A stretch of 64,000 nucleotides of DNA from Cupriavidus sp. WKF15 (GCF_029278605.1 NZ_CP119573.1:124001-188000); one strand, 5' to 3'; numbered from the stretch's first letter, positions 36,997 to 45,872 are shown. Notes: generated by a model from the sequence alone, not told the origin. Numbers and translations: made by a program.

Positions 36997-38049
36997 ATGT
37001 CGGAAAGAATCGATCTGCCCCGCCGGGGCTTTCTGGGCGCCGCGGCCGCAACGCTGGCCGCAGCGCAGCTGGGCCTGTCGCAGGCTGCCCGGGCACAGAC
37101 CGGCGTGGCGAAGGCGGCACCCCTGCCCCCGACCAAACCCGGTACCCATACGACCTTCGCACCGATCCGGCATGTCAATGCCGGCGTGCTGAACGTCGGC
37201 TACGCCGAGGCCGGTCCGGCCGACGGGCCGGTCGCGTTGCTGCTGCACGGCTGGCCGTACGACATCTACAGCTTCGTCGACGTGGCGCCCCTGCTGGCGG
37301 CGCGTGGCTATCGCGTGATCATCCCCTACCTGCGCGGCTATGGCTCGACCACCTTCCTGTCGGCCGACACCCCGCGCAACGGCCAGCCATCGGCCATCGC
37401 GGCCGACATGATCGCGCTGATGGACGCACTCGGCATCCGCAACGCCGTCGTGGCCGGCTTTGACTGGGGCGCGCGTACCGCTGGCATCATGGCCGCACTG
37501 TGGCCGGACCGCTGCCGCGGGCTGGTGTCGGTCAGCGGCTACCTGATCGGCAGCCAGGCGGCCGGCAAGCAGCCGCTGCCACCGGAGGCCGAACTGCAAT
37601 GGTGGTACCAGTTTTATTTCGCCACGGACCGCGGTGCGGCTGGCTATCAGAAGTACACGCGGCAGTTCGCCAGACTGATCTGGAAGCTGGCATCGCCGCA
37701 ATGGAACTTCGACGACGCCACGTTCGAGCGCAGCGCGGCCGCGTTCGACAACCCGGATCATGTGGCAATCACCATTCACAACTACCGCTGGCGGCAAGGA
37801 CTGGCCACGGGCGAAGCGCGCTTCGACGACATCGAGAGGAAGCTCGCCACGGCGCCCGCGATCACCGTGCCGACGATCACCATGGAAGGCGATGCCAACG
37901 GCGCGCCCCATCCCGAACCCCGCGCCTATGCCAGCAAGTTCACCGGCCGGTATGAGCACCGCGACCTGGCCGGCGGCATCGGCCACAACCTGCCGCAGGA
38001 AGCGCCTGCCGCCTTCGCGCAGGCAGTCCTTGACGTCGACCGGCGCTGA
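36997..38049 (+). CDS. Tat-exported alpha/beta hydrolase (epoxide hydrolase-like)
   Basis: A 350-residue hydrolase with a twin-arginine signal (PRRGFLGAAAATLAAAQ). The catalytic core has HGWP as the oxyanion motif, Asp as nucleophile in GFDWG, and His in GIGHNLPQE. An Asp nucleophile points to the epoxide hydrolase/haloalkane dehalogenase group, not to an esterase. Its substrate is unknown, and the Tat signal suggests folding before export. It stands alone between the binding protein and a convergent small gene. Confidence 0.85.
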   Translation: MSERIDLPRRGFLGAAAATLAAAQLGLSQAARAQTGVAKAAPLPPTKPGTHTTFAPIRHVNAGVLNVGYAEAGPADGPVALLLHGWPYDIYSFVDVAPLLAARGYRVIIPYLRGYGSTTFLSADTPRNGQPSAIAADMIALMDALGIRNAVVAGFDWGARTAGIMAALWPDRCRGLVSVSGYLIGSQAAGKQPLPPEAELQWWYQFYFATDRGAAGYQKYTRQFARLIWKLASPQWNFDDATFERSAAAFDNPDHVAITIHNYRWRQGLATGEARFDDIERKLATAPAITVPTITMEGDANGAPHPEPRAYASKFTGRYEHRDLAGGIGHNLPQEAPAAFAQAVLDVDRR

Positions 38050-38064
38050 GGCGCGGAACAGTGG

Positions 38065-38202
38065 ATGCAAAGATTGCTGATATTGCTTGCCATGACGCTG
38101 TCGGCGCTTGCCTCGGAGCTCGGCGGCGCGGCGCATCGTTGCACATGGACGGGGATACCCCGGCAGGAACGTGTCAGAAGGGAGGACCCGGAACGCCCTT
38201 AG
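38065..38202 (+). CDS. possible 45-residue ORF with hydrophobic start
   Basis: A short ORF (MQRLLILLAMTLSALASELG...) whose first 18 residues resemble a signal peptide, 16 bases after the hydrolase stop. There is no clear ribosome-binding site and no recognisable family, so it could be spurious or a decayed gene. The rest of 38203-38334 shows nothing else. Confidence 0.2.
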   Translation: MQRLLILLAMTLSALASELGGAAHRCTWTGIPRQERVRREDPERP

Positions 38203-38334
38203 TACCTTAGTCCGGCACGGCTCACGCTCGAAGCCGGCGTGGCGAGCAGGCGGCGCATCGACATCGTCAACGCGCTGTACCGGTTCGGCACGGCGCTGTT
38301 GACAATGTCCCGGGCGCGACGGCGAGCGCGCCAA

Positions 38335-38592
38335 CTACAGCGGCACGACCTTCGGCTGGGCTTTCGGCTGGAACGGAAATCCCGGCGGAAACTCGGGCAG
38401 CGCCGGCATCGGCGGCATCGGTGGGAACGATGGCAATGGCGGCATCGAAGGCAGCGGCGGCAACGAGCCGTTGGGGTCGGGCTCACCCACGGCAATGGAC
38501 GGCATGGTGGCATAGCCGCCGCGGATGGCGACGCGCGCGGCCAGATCCAGTTCGCGGACACGTGCCAGGTTCTCGATCAGTAGCTTGGACAT
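38335..38592 (-). CDS. proline-rich small protein with double-glycine leader-like N terminus
   Basis: An 85-residue protein with AGGAGA 6 bases before the ATG. The N-terminal 26 residues (ending RELDLAARVAIRGG) look like a double-glycine leader: Leu at -12, Ile at -4 and Gly-Gly at the cut. The remainder is a Pro-rich stretch with many PPxP units (PPLPSMPPLPSFPPMPP...). No precursor-processing or export gene is near. It could be a secreted peptide of the bacteriocin-like or microcin type, or a structural protein. Confidence 0.5.
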   Translation of the reverse strand: MSKLLIENLARVRELDLAARVAIRGGYATMPSIAVGEPDPNGSLPPLPSMPPLPSFPPMPPMPALPEFPPGFPFQPKAQPKVVPL

Positions 38593-38795
38593 GGGAATCT
38601 CCTGTAGTCATGGAAAGCGAACGGCGGGAAACGACGTTCGATCGAGACTATGCAGATGCCGTGCCACGGCTCGCGCGCGTCGCCAGGTGCGCGCTACGGC
38701 CTTGTACGGAGAGAATGTGGTGGGCGGCGACCAACAGCCGCGCGAAACGTCAGGGCGGCCCGAACAACCGCATCCGTCTGCCGGCGGCCGCCCGT

Positions 38796-39269
38796 CTAAG
38801 CGTCGACCTGTTCAAACGACGGCTCGCACAGGATGGGAAAGTTGAGCGAGTTGGCAATGAAGCATTGCTCGTGCGCCGCGTGGTGCAGCCGCCCGGCCAG
38901 TTCGAGATCGTCCGTTGCGCGCAGGGTGACACGCGGGCGCAGCACGATCTGCGTGAAGTGGCCGGTCTCGCCCTCGACCATCGTGCCTTGCGCGTCATCG
39001 GCGTAGGCCAGCACGACGATGCCCGCTTCAGAGCAGAGGTGCAGGTACCAGAGCTTGTGGCAGGCCGACACCGACGCCACCAGCAGGTCTTCGGGATTCC
39101 AGCGTGCCGCGTCGCCAAGGAACGCCGGGTCCGATGAGCCGGGAATGGCTGGCTTGGCTCCGGAGCGGATCGTGTAATCGCGCGCATAGGCCCGGTAGCC
39201 CGATGTTCCGCTGCCCTTGTTGCCGGTCCATTCGACCGAGACCCGATAGTGATGTTCACGCTTGGCCAT
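38796..39269 (-). CDS. OsmC family peroxiredoxin
   Basis: A 157-residue OsmC/Ohr-type protein. It begins with the AKREHHYRVSVEWTGN strand region and contains the two catalytic cysteines, one in VSACHKLWYLH and one in HEQCFIANS. The PEDLLVASVSAC block is diagnostic of the OsmC family. It reduces organic hydroperoxides with thiols. The assignment to OsmC rather than Ohr is tentative. It is divergent from nothing obvious and probably transcribed alone. Confidence 0.85.
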   Translation of the reverse strand: MAKREHHYRVSVEWTGNKGSGTSGYRAYARDYTIRSGAKPAIPGSSDPAFLGDAARWNPEDLLVASVSACHKLWYLHLCSEAGIVVLAYADDAQGTMVEGETGHFTQIVLRPRVTLRATDDLELAGRLHHAAHEQCFIANSLNFPILCEPSFEQVDA

Positions 39270-39413
39270 GCTCGCGCAGCTCCCTGGGTGGATTCCGTTG
39301 ACGCGCGACGCACCGCAGGCCCGTCCCGCGCTGCGTCGCAGGACACCATTATTCCAAATCGCACGGAAACCAGGCTGAGGCCGCCGACCTCGATCACGGG
39401 TGCCGGGAACTGC

Positions 39414-40010
39414 TCAGGCGATCGATCGCCGCAGCTCGCGCGCCGGTTGGCTCGCCAGCCGCCTCGCGGTCTGCATGGAGACGCCGAAGCGGTCATAGAA
39501 CGCGGACTCCACGTCGCCGGCAGGCGGCCAGCCGACAAAGCGCTTCAGGTCCCCCATGGCAACGTCTGCGCTCATGGCTTCGAACAACAGGCGCATCAGC
39601 CTTTGCGTGCGGCACAGATCCGTGAGCGCCGTGCCTTGCGAGAACAGCAGCCGGCGCAGCTGCGCCGCGGGCATGTCCAGCCGTTCGGCGATGAAGCCGG
39701 CGCTCCACGCATATTGGGGCTGCAGGAATACGCGACGGGAGATGCGGTGATGCAGGCCATCCTGCGCGGTACCGGGCATGCCGTGGCGGATTTCGACGGT
39801 ACACGCCGACGGCTGCGCGCAGCTGCCATCCAGGTGCATGTCGATGGCCTCGAACGGCTCGATCGTGACTGCCTGCCCGGGCACCAGCAGCCGCTCATGG
39901 CCACGCCGCCTGATCACCGACCTGCCCTGCGTGGGCGCGACCGTCAGCGGAAACGCCAGGAACAGGCGCTGCAGGCTGACGTGCGAGTGGGACTGCAGGT
40001 GGACGCGCAT
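39414..40010 (-). CDS. AraC-family transcriptional regulator, compact
   Basis: A 198-residue protein whose C-terminal part carries the AraC-type double helix-turn-helix (AGFIAERLDMPAAQLRRLLF and the second helix near DVESAFYDRFGVSMQTARR). The N-terminal half is a short cupin-like region (HERLLVPGQAVTIEPFEAIDMHLDG). At 198 residues it is shorter than the usual 250-320. It lies 145 bases upstream of the OsmC gene on the same strand and may regulate it. Target and ligand are unknown. Confidence 0.7.
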   Translation of the reverse strand: MRVHLQSHSHVSLQRLFLAFPLTVAPTQGRSVIRRRGHERLLVPGQAVTIEPFEAIDMHLDGSCAQPSACTVEIRHGMPGTAQDGLHHRISRRVFLQPQYAWSAGFIAERLDMPAAQLRRLLFSQGTALTDLCRTQRLMRLLFEAMSADVAMGDLKRFVGWPPAGDVESAFYDRFGVSMQTARRLASQPARELRRSIA

Positions 40011-40309
40011 GGTGGAGCGGAAATCGGTCGTTGTCGGGCAGGATCATCGCTGTTAACCGGGCGGCGCACCATCTGCAATTCCCGAACGCACCGTTTGCCT
40101 GCACCACACGCTTGCGCCACAGGCCCGGCACTTCGCAGGGTGCGCGCGCGAATCTGTCCGACAGGCCCGCCGCCGGATGCCGTTATCATGAGGGGGCCTG
40201 GTATGTCTGCCGGCGCACGGCAGACCCATCGTTGCCACCACGGCAACGGGCTGCCGGGTCCGCCGCAGGACCGCCCCCGTTTTCAATCCGCCGCTCCCAA
40301 TCGTCCTGC

Positions 40310-42049
40310 ATGGAACACAACATTCCCCTTATCACCACGCTTGCGGCCGGCTTCGGCATTGCCCTGGTCCTTGGCTACCTGGCCGAGCGGATCAAGGTGC
40401 CGGCGCTGGTCGGCTACCTGGTCGCCGGCATCATCATCGGCCCGGGCACGCCGGGCTTCGTCGCCGACATCCACCTGGCGTCCCAGCTTTCCGAGATCGG
40501 CGTGATGCTGCTGATGTTCGGCGTCGGGCTGCATTTCTCGCTGAAGGACCTGCTGGCGGTCAAGCGCATCGCGGTGCCCGGCGCGGTGGTGCAGATGGCG
40601 CTGGCCACGGCGCTCGGTGCCGGCGTGGCGTGGCTGTGGGACTGGCATTGGGGCAGCGGGCTGATCTTCGGGCTGTCGCTGTCGTGCGCCAGCACCGTGG
40701 TGCTGCTCAAGGCGCTGGAGACGCGCGGCGTGCTCGAAAGCATGAACGGCCGCATCGCCGTGGGCTGGCTGGTGGTCGAGGACCTGGCCACGGTGCTCGT
40801 GCTGGTCCTGCTGCCGCCGCTGGCCGGGATTCTCGGCGGATCGACGGGTGCCGAAGCGGCGCAAGCCACGCCGCTGTGGACCACCATCGCGCTGACGCTG
40901 CTGCAGGTCGGCGCCTTCATCGCGCTGATGCTGGTGGCGGGCCGCCGCGTGCTGCCGTGGTTCCTGTGGCTGGTCGCGCGCACCGGCTCGCGCGAGCTGT
41001 TCACGCTGTCGGTCATTGCCGCGGCGATCGGCATTGCCTATGGCGCGGCCCAACTGTTCAGCGTCTCGTTCGCGCTGGGCGCCTTCTTCGCCGGCATGGT
41101 CATGCGCGAATCCGAGTTCAGCCATCGCGCCGCGCAGGAATCGCTGCCGCTGCGCGACGCGTTCTCGGTGCTGTTCTTCGTCTCGGTGGGCATGCTGTTC
41201 AAGCCGGCGATCCTGGTCGAGCAGCCCTTGCACGTGCTGGGCACGGTGGCCATCATCATCCTCGGCAAGTCGGCCGCGGCCTTTGCGCTGGTGCTGGCCT
41301 TCCGCTATCCGCTCAATACCGCGCTGACGGTGTCGGCAAGCCTGGCGCAGATCGGCGAGTTCTCGTTCATCCTCGCCGGCCTCGGCCTTACGCTCGGGCT
41401 GCTGCCCGCCGAGGGCATGAGCCTGGTGCTGGCCGCCGCGCTGATCTCGATTGCATTGAACCCGGTGCTGTTCGCCCTCAGCGAACCGTTGCGCCGCTGG
41501 ATCCTCAAGCGCTCGGCACTGGCCAGGCGCCTGGAGCAGCGTGGCGACCCCTACGCCGAACTGCCGACGAGCACCGAGCGCAAGTACCTGGAAGGCCAGG
41601 TGGTGCTGATCGGCCACGGCCGCGTGGGCCGGCGCATCGCCAGCGCGCTGCAGGCGCGCGGCATCCCGTTCGTGGTCGCGGATCAGAACCGGGAACTGGT
41701 GGAGAGCCTGCGCAACCGCGGCATCGCGGCGGTCTCCGGCAATGCCGCCGACCCCGCGGTGCTGATCCAGGCCCATATCGCGCGCGCCGCGATGCTGGTG
41801 GTGGCCGTTGCCGATCCGCTCGATGTCCGGCAAATGGCCAGTATCGCGCGCACGCTCAATCCGTCGATCGAGATCGTCCTGCGCACGCACAACGAGGACG
41901 AGTCCGTCATGCTGCGCAAGGAAGCGATCGGCACGGTCTTCTATGGCGAAGAGGAACTGGCCAGGGGCATGACCGCCCATGTGCTGGAACGTTTTGCGCC
42001 AGGTCCGCAGGTCCACGCCGCAGGCCATGCCGCGGGCCACGCGGCTTAA
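40310..42049 (+). CDS. cation:proton antiporter, CPA2 family (KefB/YbaL-like) with TrkA-N domain
   Basis: A 579-residue membrane protein. The N-terminal part is an Na+/H+-exchanger domain of about 12 helices (IPLITTLAAGFGIALVLGYLAERI...). It is followed by a cytosolic TrkA-N/RCK domain with the nucleotide motif VVLIGHGRVGRRIASAL and DQNRELVESL. This order is that of YbaL/KefB-type K+/H+ antiporters. The C terminus carries a GHAAGHAA repeat. It probably acts in pH or potassium homeostasis. The start was taken at the ATG giving a hydrophobic N terminus; the frame is open further upstream. Confidence 0.88.
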   Translation: MEHNIPLITTLAAGFGIALVLGYLAERIKVPALVGYLVAGIIIGPGTPGFVADIHLASQLSEIGVMLLMFGVGLHFSLKDLLAVKRIAVPGAVVQMALATALGAGVAWLWDWHWGSGLIFGLSLSCASTVVLLKALETRGVLESMNGRIAVGWLVVEDLATVLVLVLLPPLAGILGGSTGAEAAQATPLWTTIALTLLQVGAFIALMLVAGRRVLPWFLWLVARTGSRELFTLSVIAAAIGIAYGAAQLFSVSFALGAFFAGMVMRESEFSHRAAQESLPLRDAFSVLFFVSVGMLFKPAILVEQPLHVLGTVAIIILGKSAAAFALVLAFRYPLNTALTVSASLAQIGEFSFILAGLGLTLGLLPAEGMSLVLAAALISIALNPVLFALSEPLRRWILKRSALARRLEQRGDPYAELPTSTERKYLEGQVVLIGHGRVGRRIASALQARGIPFVVADQNRELVESLRNRGIAAVSGNAADPAVLIQAHIARAAMLVVAVADPLDVRQMASIARTLNPSIEIVLRTHNEDESVMLRKEAIGTVFYGEEELARGMTAHVLERFAPGPQVHAAGHAAGHAA

Positions 42050-42080
42050 TGTGGCTTAATGTGGCATAACGTGACATCAC
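42041..42080. repeat. decaying 10-bp tandem repeat
   Basis: Four successive 10-base units, from GCGGCTTAAT and GTGGCTTAAT to GTGGCATAAC and GTGACATCAC, beginning at the antiporter stop codon. The TAA stop is repeated in the next unit. Confidence 0.6.
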
Positions 42081-42160
42081 CCGGCCGCGAACTTCTTCAA
42101 TAGAATCCCGGTCGCATGCGTTTGCGCAGCGGCTTGCCGCTGCCCCCCTCCGGAGAAAAT

Positions 42161-43078
42161 ATGAAGGCAGTCAATATCCTGCAAACCATCGGCAATACGC
42201 CGCATATCCGCATCAACCGGCTGTTCGGCAAGGACCACGAGGTCTGGATCAAGTCGGAACGGTCCAACCCGGGCGGCTCGATCAAGGACCGTATCGCGCT
42301 GGCGATGGTGGAAGATGCAGAACGCCGCGGCGTGCTCAAGCCAGGCGGCACCATTGTCGAGCCGACCTCGGGCAATACCGGCATCGGCCTGGCGATGGTG
42401 GCGGCGGTCAAGGGCTACAAGCTGATCCTGGTGATGCCGGAGAGCATGTCCATCGAGCGGCGCCGCCTGATGCTGGCTTACGGCGCGACCTTCGACCTGA
42501 CCCCGCGCGAGAAAGGCATGAAGGGCGCGATTGCCCGCGCCGAGGAACTGATCGCCTCCATTCCGGGCGCCTGGATGCCCCAGCAGTTCGAGAATCCGGC
42601 CAACATCGAGGTCCATGCACGCACCACGGCCCAGGAAATCATCGCGGACTTCCCCGAGGGTCTCGATGTGCTGGTCACCGGCGTCGGCACTGGCGGCCAT
42701 ATTTCCGGCTGCGCACAGGTGCTCAAGCAGCAGTGGCCGCAGCTCAAGGTGTTCGCCGTCGAGCCCACGGCTTCACCGGTGATTTCCGGGGGCGCTCCCG
42801 CGCCTCATCCGATCCAGGGCATCGGCGCCGGCTTTATCCCGGCCAACCTGAAGACCGGCCTGCTCGATGGCGTGATCCAGGTGGATGCCGAACCGGCCCG
42901 CGATATGGCGCGCCGCTGCGCGAGCGAAGAAGGCATCCTGGTCGGAATCTCGTCGGGCGCGACCCTGGCCGCGATTGCCGCCAAGCTGTCCGAACTTCCG
43001 GCCGGCACGCGCGTGCTCGGCTTCAACTACGACACCGGCGAGCGCTACCTGACGGTCGAAGGCTTCCTGCCAGCCTGA
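42161..43078 (+). CDS. cysK: cysteine synthase A (O-acetylserine sulfhydrylase)
   Basis: A 305-residue PLP enzyme of the fold-II type. The PLP lysine is in [11 protein letters not shown], the substrate loop is PTSGNTG, and the phosphate-binding loop is VGTGGHISG. It makes L-cysteine from O-acetylserine and sulfide. Length and motifs fit CysK; CysM would be slightly shorter and is less likely. GGAGA precedes the ATG by 5 bases. It is transcribed on its own, 110 bases after the antiporter. Confidence 0.88.
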   Translation: MKAVNILQTIGNTPHIRINRLFGKDHEVWIKSERSNPGGSIKDRIALAMVEDAERRGVLKPGGTIVEPTSGNTGIGLAMVAAVKGYKLILVMPESMSIERRRLMLAYGATFDLTPREKGMKGAIARAEELIASIPGAWMPQQFENPANIEVHARTTAQEIIADFPEGLDVLVTGVGTGGHISGCAQVLKQQWPQLKVFAVEPTASPVISGGAPAPHPIQGIGAGFIPANLKTGLLDGVIQVDAEPARDMARRCASEEGILVGISSGATLAAIAAKLSELPAGTRVLGFNYDTGERYLTVEGFLPA

Positions 43079-43120
43079 GGCTCGCGCCCGTGCGCCGGCT
43101 GGCAACGCCGGCGCGCGGTT

Positions 43121-43147
43121 GAACGGGCTGAACGGGCTGAATGGATT
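43121..43147. repeat. 9-bp tandem repeat
   Basis: Two identical units GAACGGGCT followed by the degenerate GAATGGATT. They lie at the 3' end of the minus-strand usp gene, at and just past the stop codon. Confidence 0.55.
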
Positions 43148-43977
43148 CAGTGCGACAGCAACAGCGGTACCCCGGCCTGCCGCACCAGCGTGCGCGTGGT
43201 GCCGCCCAGCATGCGCTCGCGCAGGCGGCTGCGGCCGTAGCCGCCTGCCACCAGCAAGCCCGCATTCAGTTCCTGCGTCAGCCGCAGCAGCACCTCCCCC
43301 GGCTGTCCACCACGCTGGACCCGCAGCCAGGCGGTCACCCCGTGGGCGGCCAGCCACTGCAGCAGGCGTTCGCCACCCGCTTGCTGCTCGTCTTCACCAC
43401 TGTCGCCGGCCACCACCACGACCGTCACGGCAGAAGCCTTCGCCAGCAACGGCAGCGCGTCGCTCACCGCGCGCGCCGCCGGCTGGCTCCCGTCCCAGCC
43501 CACCAGCACATGCGCTTGCGGCGCCAGCTTGGCGCCGGCAGGCACCAGCAGGACCGGGCGCCCCGCATTCAGCAGCGCATACTCGGCTTCCTCCGCCATC
43601 AGCGCCGGCGCGTTGTCGCCGGCCTGCAAGGGCGGCGGCAGGATCAGGTCCGCGAAGCGGCCTTCCGTGGCCAGCGCCCAGCCGGTTTCGGCTTCGACCA
43701 CCACATGGCGGCAGGCTAGGGTGGCGTCAGGCGAGGCCACCGCGGCTTGCAGTGTGGCCAGGTTCTCGTCGATGGTGCGCTGCAGGTCCGCCGCTGCCCG
43801 CGCGGCGTACTTTCCGGCTTCCTCGCCGGCGCCGCGGAACGGCTCCAGCCGCGTGCCGGTTGCGGTCAGGCCCACCAGCCCGGCGCCAAAGTGCCGGCAC
43901 AAGGCCAGTGCGGCTTCCAGGCGCGCCGCGCGCGCGGGGTCGTCGTCCAGCGCGACAAGGATCGTCTTGTAGTCCAT
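43147..43977 (-). CDS. universal stress protein, tandem-domain
   Basis: A 276-residue protein with two Usp domains. The first starts MDYKTILVALDDD, and the second has VLVGWDGS and ends GGYGRSRLRERMLGGTTRTLVRQAGVPLLL, a G-2x-G-9x-G(S/T)-type ATP-binding loop. It is divergent from a single-domain usp gene across a 316-base gap that contains FNR-type boxes. The fold is typical of proteins induced at low oxygen or in stationary phase. Confidence 0.85.
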   Translation of the reverse strand: MDYKTILVALDDDPARAARLEAALALCRHFGAGLVGLTATGTRLEPFRGAGEEAGKYAARAAADLQRTIDENLATLQAAVASPDATLACRHVVVEAETGWALATEGRFADLILPPPLQAGDNAPALMAEEAEYALLNAGRPVLLVPAGAKLAPQAHVLVGWDGSQPAARAVSDALPLLAKASAVTVVVVAGDSGEDEQQAGGERLLQWLAAHGVTAWLRVQRGGQPGEVLLRLTQELNAGLLVAGGYGRSRLRERMLGGTTRTLVRQAGVPLLLSH

Positions 43978-44046
43978 TCGCTCTTTGCTCCGTGGAATCG
44001 GGTGCCATCCGGCGTGAACCAGTGTAGACATTGGTGCGCCAGGTGC

Positions 44047-44060
44047 GTGATCGGCATCAA
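44047..44060. promoter_or_regulatory. FNR/ANR-type box 1
   Basis: GTGAT-CGGC-ATCAA, nine of ten matches to TTGAT-N4-ATCAA. It lies 70 bases upstream of the minus-strand usp start in the divergent gap. Confidence 0.6.
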
Positions 44061-44175
44061 GACAGCATGATTCCGCTTGATGCCATACCTCGGGGAAGCG
44101 TACCAGAGACTTCCGGGCGGGCTCGGGCCTGCCGCGGTTCTGACGGCCTTAGTTCCCCCTCCGCCAGCTCAAATC

Positions 44176-44189
44176 TTGATGCCGGTCAA
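44176..44189. promoter_or_regulatory. FNR/ANR-type box 2
   Basis: TTGAT-GCCG-GTCAA, nine of ten matches to the FNR consensus. It lies about 105 bases upstream of the plus-strand usp start. Together with box 1 it suggests that both divergent units are induced by oxygen limitation. Confidence 0.6.
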
Positions 44190-44196
44190 GCTGAGA

Positions 44197-44212
44197 TCGT
44201 CCGCTGCGACTA
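44197..44212. promoter_or_regulatory. extra copy of the 16-bp inverted motif (usp promoter)
   Basis: TCGTC-CGCTGC-GACTA matches the steroid-region motif but lies outside that region, upstream of the plus-strand usp gene. One chance hit in 64 kb is plausible, so this copy should not be taken as functional without testing. Confidence 0.3.
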
Positions 44213-44293
44213 CCCTGAATCAGAAGGGCCACGCGTTGCCTCATCCGATTTGCCGTTTTCCGACCATTCGCCGCGACTCACTGGAGGTTCACC

Positions 44294-44749
44294 ATGTACC
44301 AGCGCATCCTGCTCGCCGTAGACGGCAGCCAGTCTTCCGACCTCGCCCTGAGCCAGGCCATCATCCTCGCCAGCGCAACCGGCGCCGAGGTCAAGGCCTT
44401 GTTCGTTGCCGATGACAGCGATGCGTTCTTCGATGCCGCCTATTTCGACGCCAGGGCCGTGATGGAGGGCATCCTCGCCTACGGCCGCAAGGCCCTGGCA
44501 GAGGCCGCGGACAAGCTGGAGGCGGCGGGCATCAGGCATACGACCCAGCTGGTCGAGAAGCCGGTGGCCCCCGGGCAGATCTCGTCGACCATCGTCGCCC
44601 AGGCCGATACCTGGAGCGCCGACCTGATCGTACTCGGCACGCATGGCCGGCGCGGCGTGCGGCGCATGCTGATGGGCAGCGTTTCCGAGGGCGTGGTCAG
44701 CAAGACCAGCCGGCCGGTGCTGCTGATCCGCAGCGAAGTGGAAGGCTAG
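44294..44749 (+). CDS. universal stress protein, single-domain
   Basis: A 151-residue Usp protein. It starts MYQRILLAVDGSQSSDLAL and carries the ATP-binding loop GTHGRRGVRRMLMGSVSEGV near the C terminus. Two FNR-type boxes lie in the promoter region. A zinc alcohol dehydrogenase gene starts 10 bases after the stop, so they form an operon. Usp plus alcohol dehydrogenase is a common low-oxygen pairing in this group of bacteria, as far as I recall. Confidence 0.88.
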   Translation: MYQRILLAVDGSQSSDLALSQAIILASATGAEVKALFVADDSDAFFDAAYFDARAVMEGILAYGRKALAEAADKLEAAGIRHTTQLVEKPVAPGQISSTIVAQADTWSADLIVLGTHGRRGVRRMLMGSVSEGVVSKTSRPVLLIRSEVEG

Positions 44750-44759
44750 CGAGCAGCAC

Positions 44760-45776
44760 ATGCGCAGGCGCACGATGCCTGAAACCATGCGCGCCATGGT
44801 CCTGGAACAAGCCGGCCAGCCACTGCGGCTGCGCCAGGTGCCGGTGCCCGAACCGGGCCCCGGCGAGGTCCGCATTGCCGTCAGCGCGTGCGGGGTCTGC
44901 CGCACCGACCTGCATATCGCCGACGGCGAGCTGGCGCACCCGAAGTCCCACCTGATTCCCGGCCACGAGATTGTCGGCCGCATCGACGCCTGCGGTGCGG
45001 GCGTCGATGCATTCACGCTCGGCGAGCGCGTGGGCGTGCCGTGGCTGGGCCATACCTGTGGCCACTGCCGCTACTGCACGTCCGGGCGCGAGAACCTGTG
45101 CGACACGCCGGCCTTCACCGGCTACACGCGCAACGGCGGCTACGCTGAATACACCATTGCCGACAGCCGCTACTGTTTCCGGATTCCGGAGGGCTACGAC
45201 GACGAACATGCCGCACCGCTGCTGTGCGCCGGCCTGATCGGCCTGCGCACCTTGCGCATGGCCGGCGATGCCCGCCGTGTCAGCATCTACGGCTTTGGCG
45301 CGGCCGCGCACCTGGTGGCACAGATCGCCGTCGCGGAAGGCCGGCAAGTCTATGCCTTCACCCGGGCCGGCGATGCGGGCGCGCAACAGCTCGCGCGCGA
45401 TACGGGCGCCTGCTGGACCGGCGCCAGCGAGCAGGCGCCGCCCGACACGCTGGACGCGGCGCTGATCTTCGCTCCGGTGGGGGCGCTGGTGCCGCTGGCG
45501 CTGCAGGCAGTCGGCAAGGGCGCCACGGTGGTCTGCGGCGGTATCCATATGAGCGACATCCCCGCGTTCCCCTACCGGCTGCTGTGGGAAGAGCGACGCG
45601 TCGTCTCCGTCGCGAACCTGACCCGCGCCGACGGCGAGGCGCTGATGGGGATCGCCGCCCGCACGCCCTTGCATACGCATACAACCGCCTATCCGCTCGA
45701 CGCAGCCAACCAGGCCCTGGCCGACCTGCGCGGCGGCCGCCTTGCCGGCGCGGCAGTCCTGCGCGTCCACGCCTGA
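44760..45776 (+). CDS. zinc-dependent alcohol dehydrogenase
   Basis: A 338-residue medium-chain dehydrogenase. The catalytic zinc ligands lie in CGVCRTDLH and GHEIVG, and the structural zinc site is the four-cysteine lobe CGHCRYCTSGRENLC. The NAD motif is YGFGAAAHL. It follows the usp gene by 10 bases and shares its promoter. The family oxidises or reduces small alcohols and aldehydes; a fermentative or redox-balancing role at low oxygen is inferred from the FNR-type boxes. An ATG at 44775 is an alternative start. Confidence 0.88.
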   Translation: MRRRTMPETMRAMVLEQAGQPLRLRQVPVPEPGPGEVRIAVSACGVCRTDLHIADGELAHPKSHLIPGHEIVGRIDACGAGVDAFTLGERVGVPWLGHTCGHCRYCTSGRENLCDTPAFTGYTRNGGYAEYTIADSRYCFRIPEGYDDEHAAPLLCAGLIGLRTLRMAGDARRVSIYGFGAAAHLVAQIAVAEGRQVYAFTRAGDAGAQQLARDTGACWTGASEQAPPDTLDAALIFAPVGALVPLALQAVGKGATVVCGGIHMSDIPAFPYRLLWEERRVVSVANLTRADGEALMGIAARTPLHTHTTAYPLDAANQALADLRGGRLAGAAVLRVHA

Positions 45777-45872
45777 CCGGCGCCAGCGTCGCCGAGGCGG
45801 CGCGTGGCTATTGCACACTTCGCGCCACTGGCCGGACAATTCCGCCATGCGGGATTTCCCCGCCCGGAGCCC

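Noticed and set aside
34328..37162. A 944-residue open frame on the minus strand
   Set aside because: It is antisense to the citrate carrier and the binding protein, is very rich in Arg/His/Gln, and has no recognisable domain.
38299..38304. A TTGACA hexamer as a promoter
   Set aside because: There is no good -10 at the right spacing and no gene directly downstream on that strand.
40283..42040. A 585-residue open frame opposite the antiporter
   Set aside because: Antisense to a clear membrane protein and composed of low-complexity charged residues.
43970..43985. A TAGTC half-site at the usp gene start as another operator copy
   Set aside because: The right half (CTCTT) does not fit, and it overlaps the coding start.
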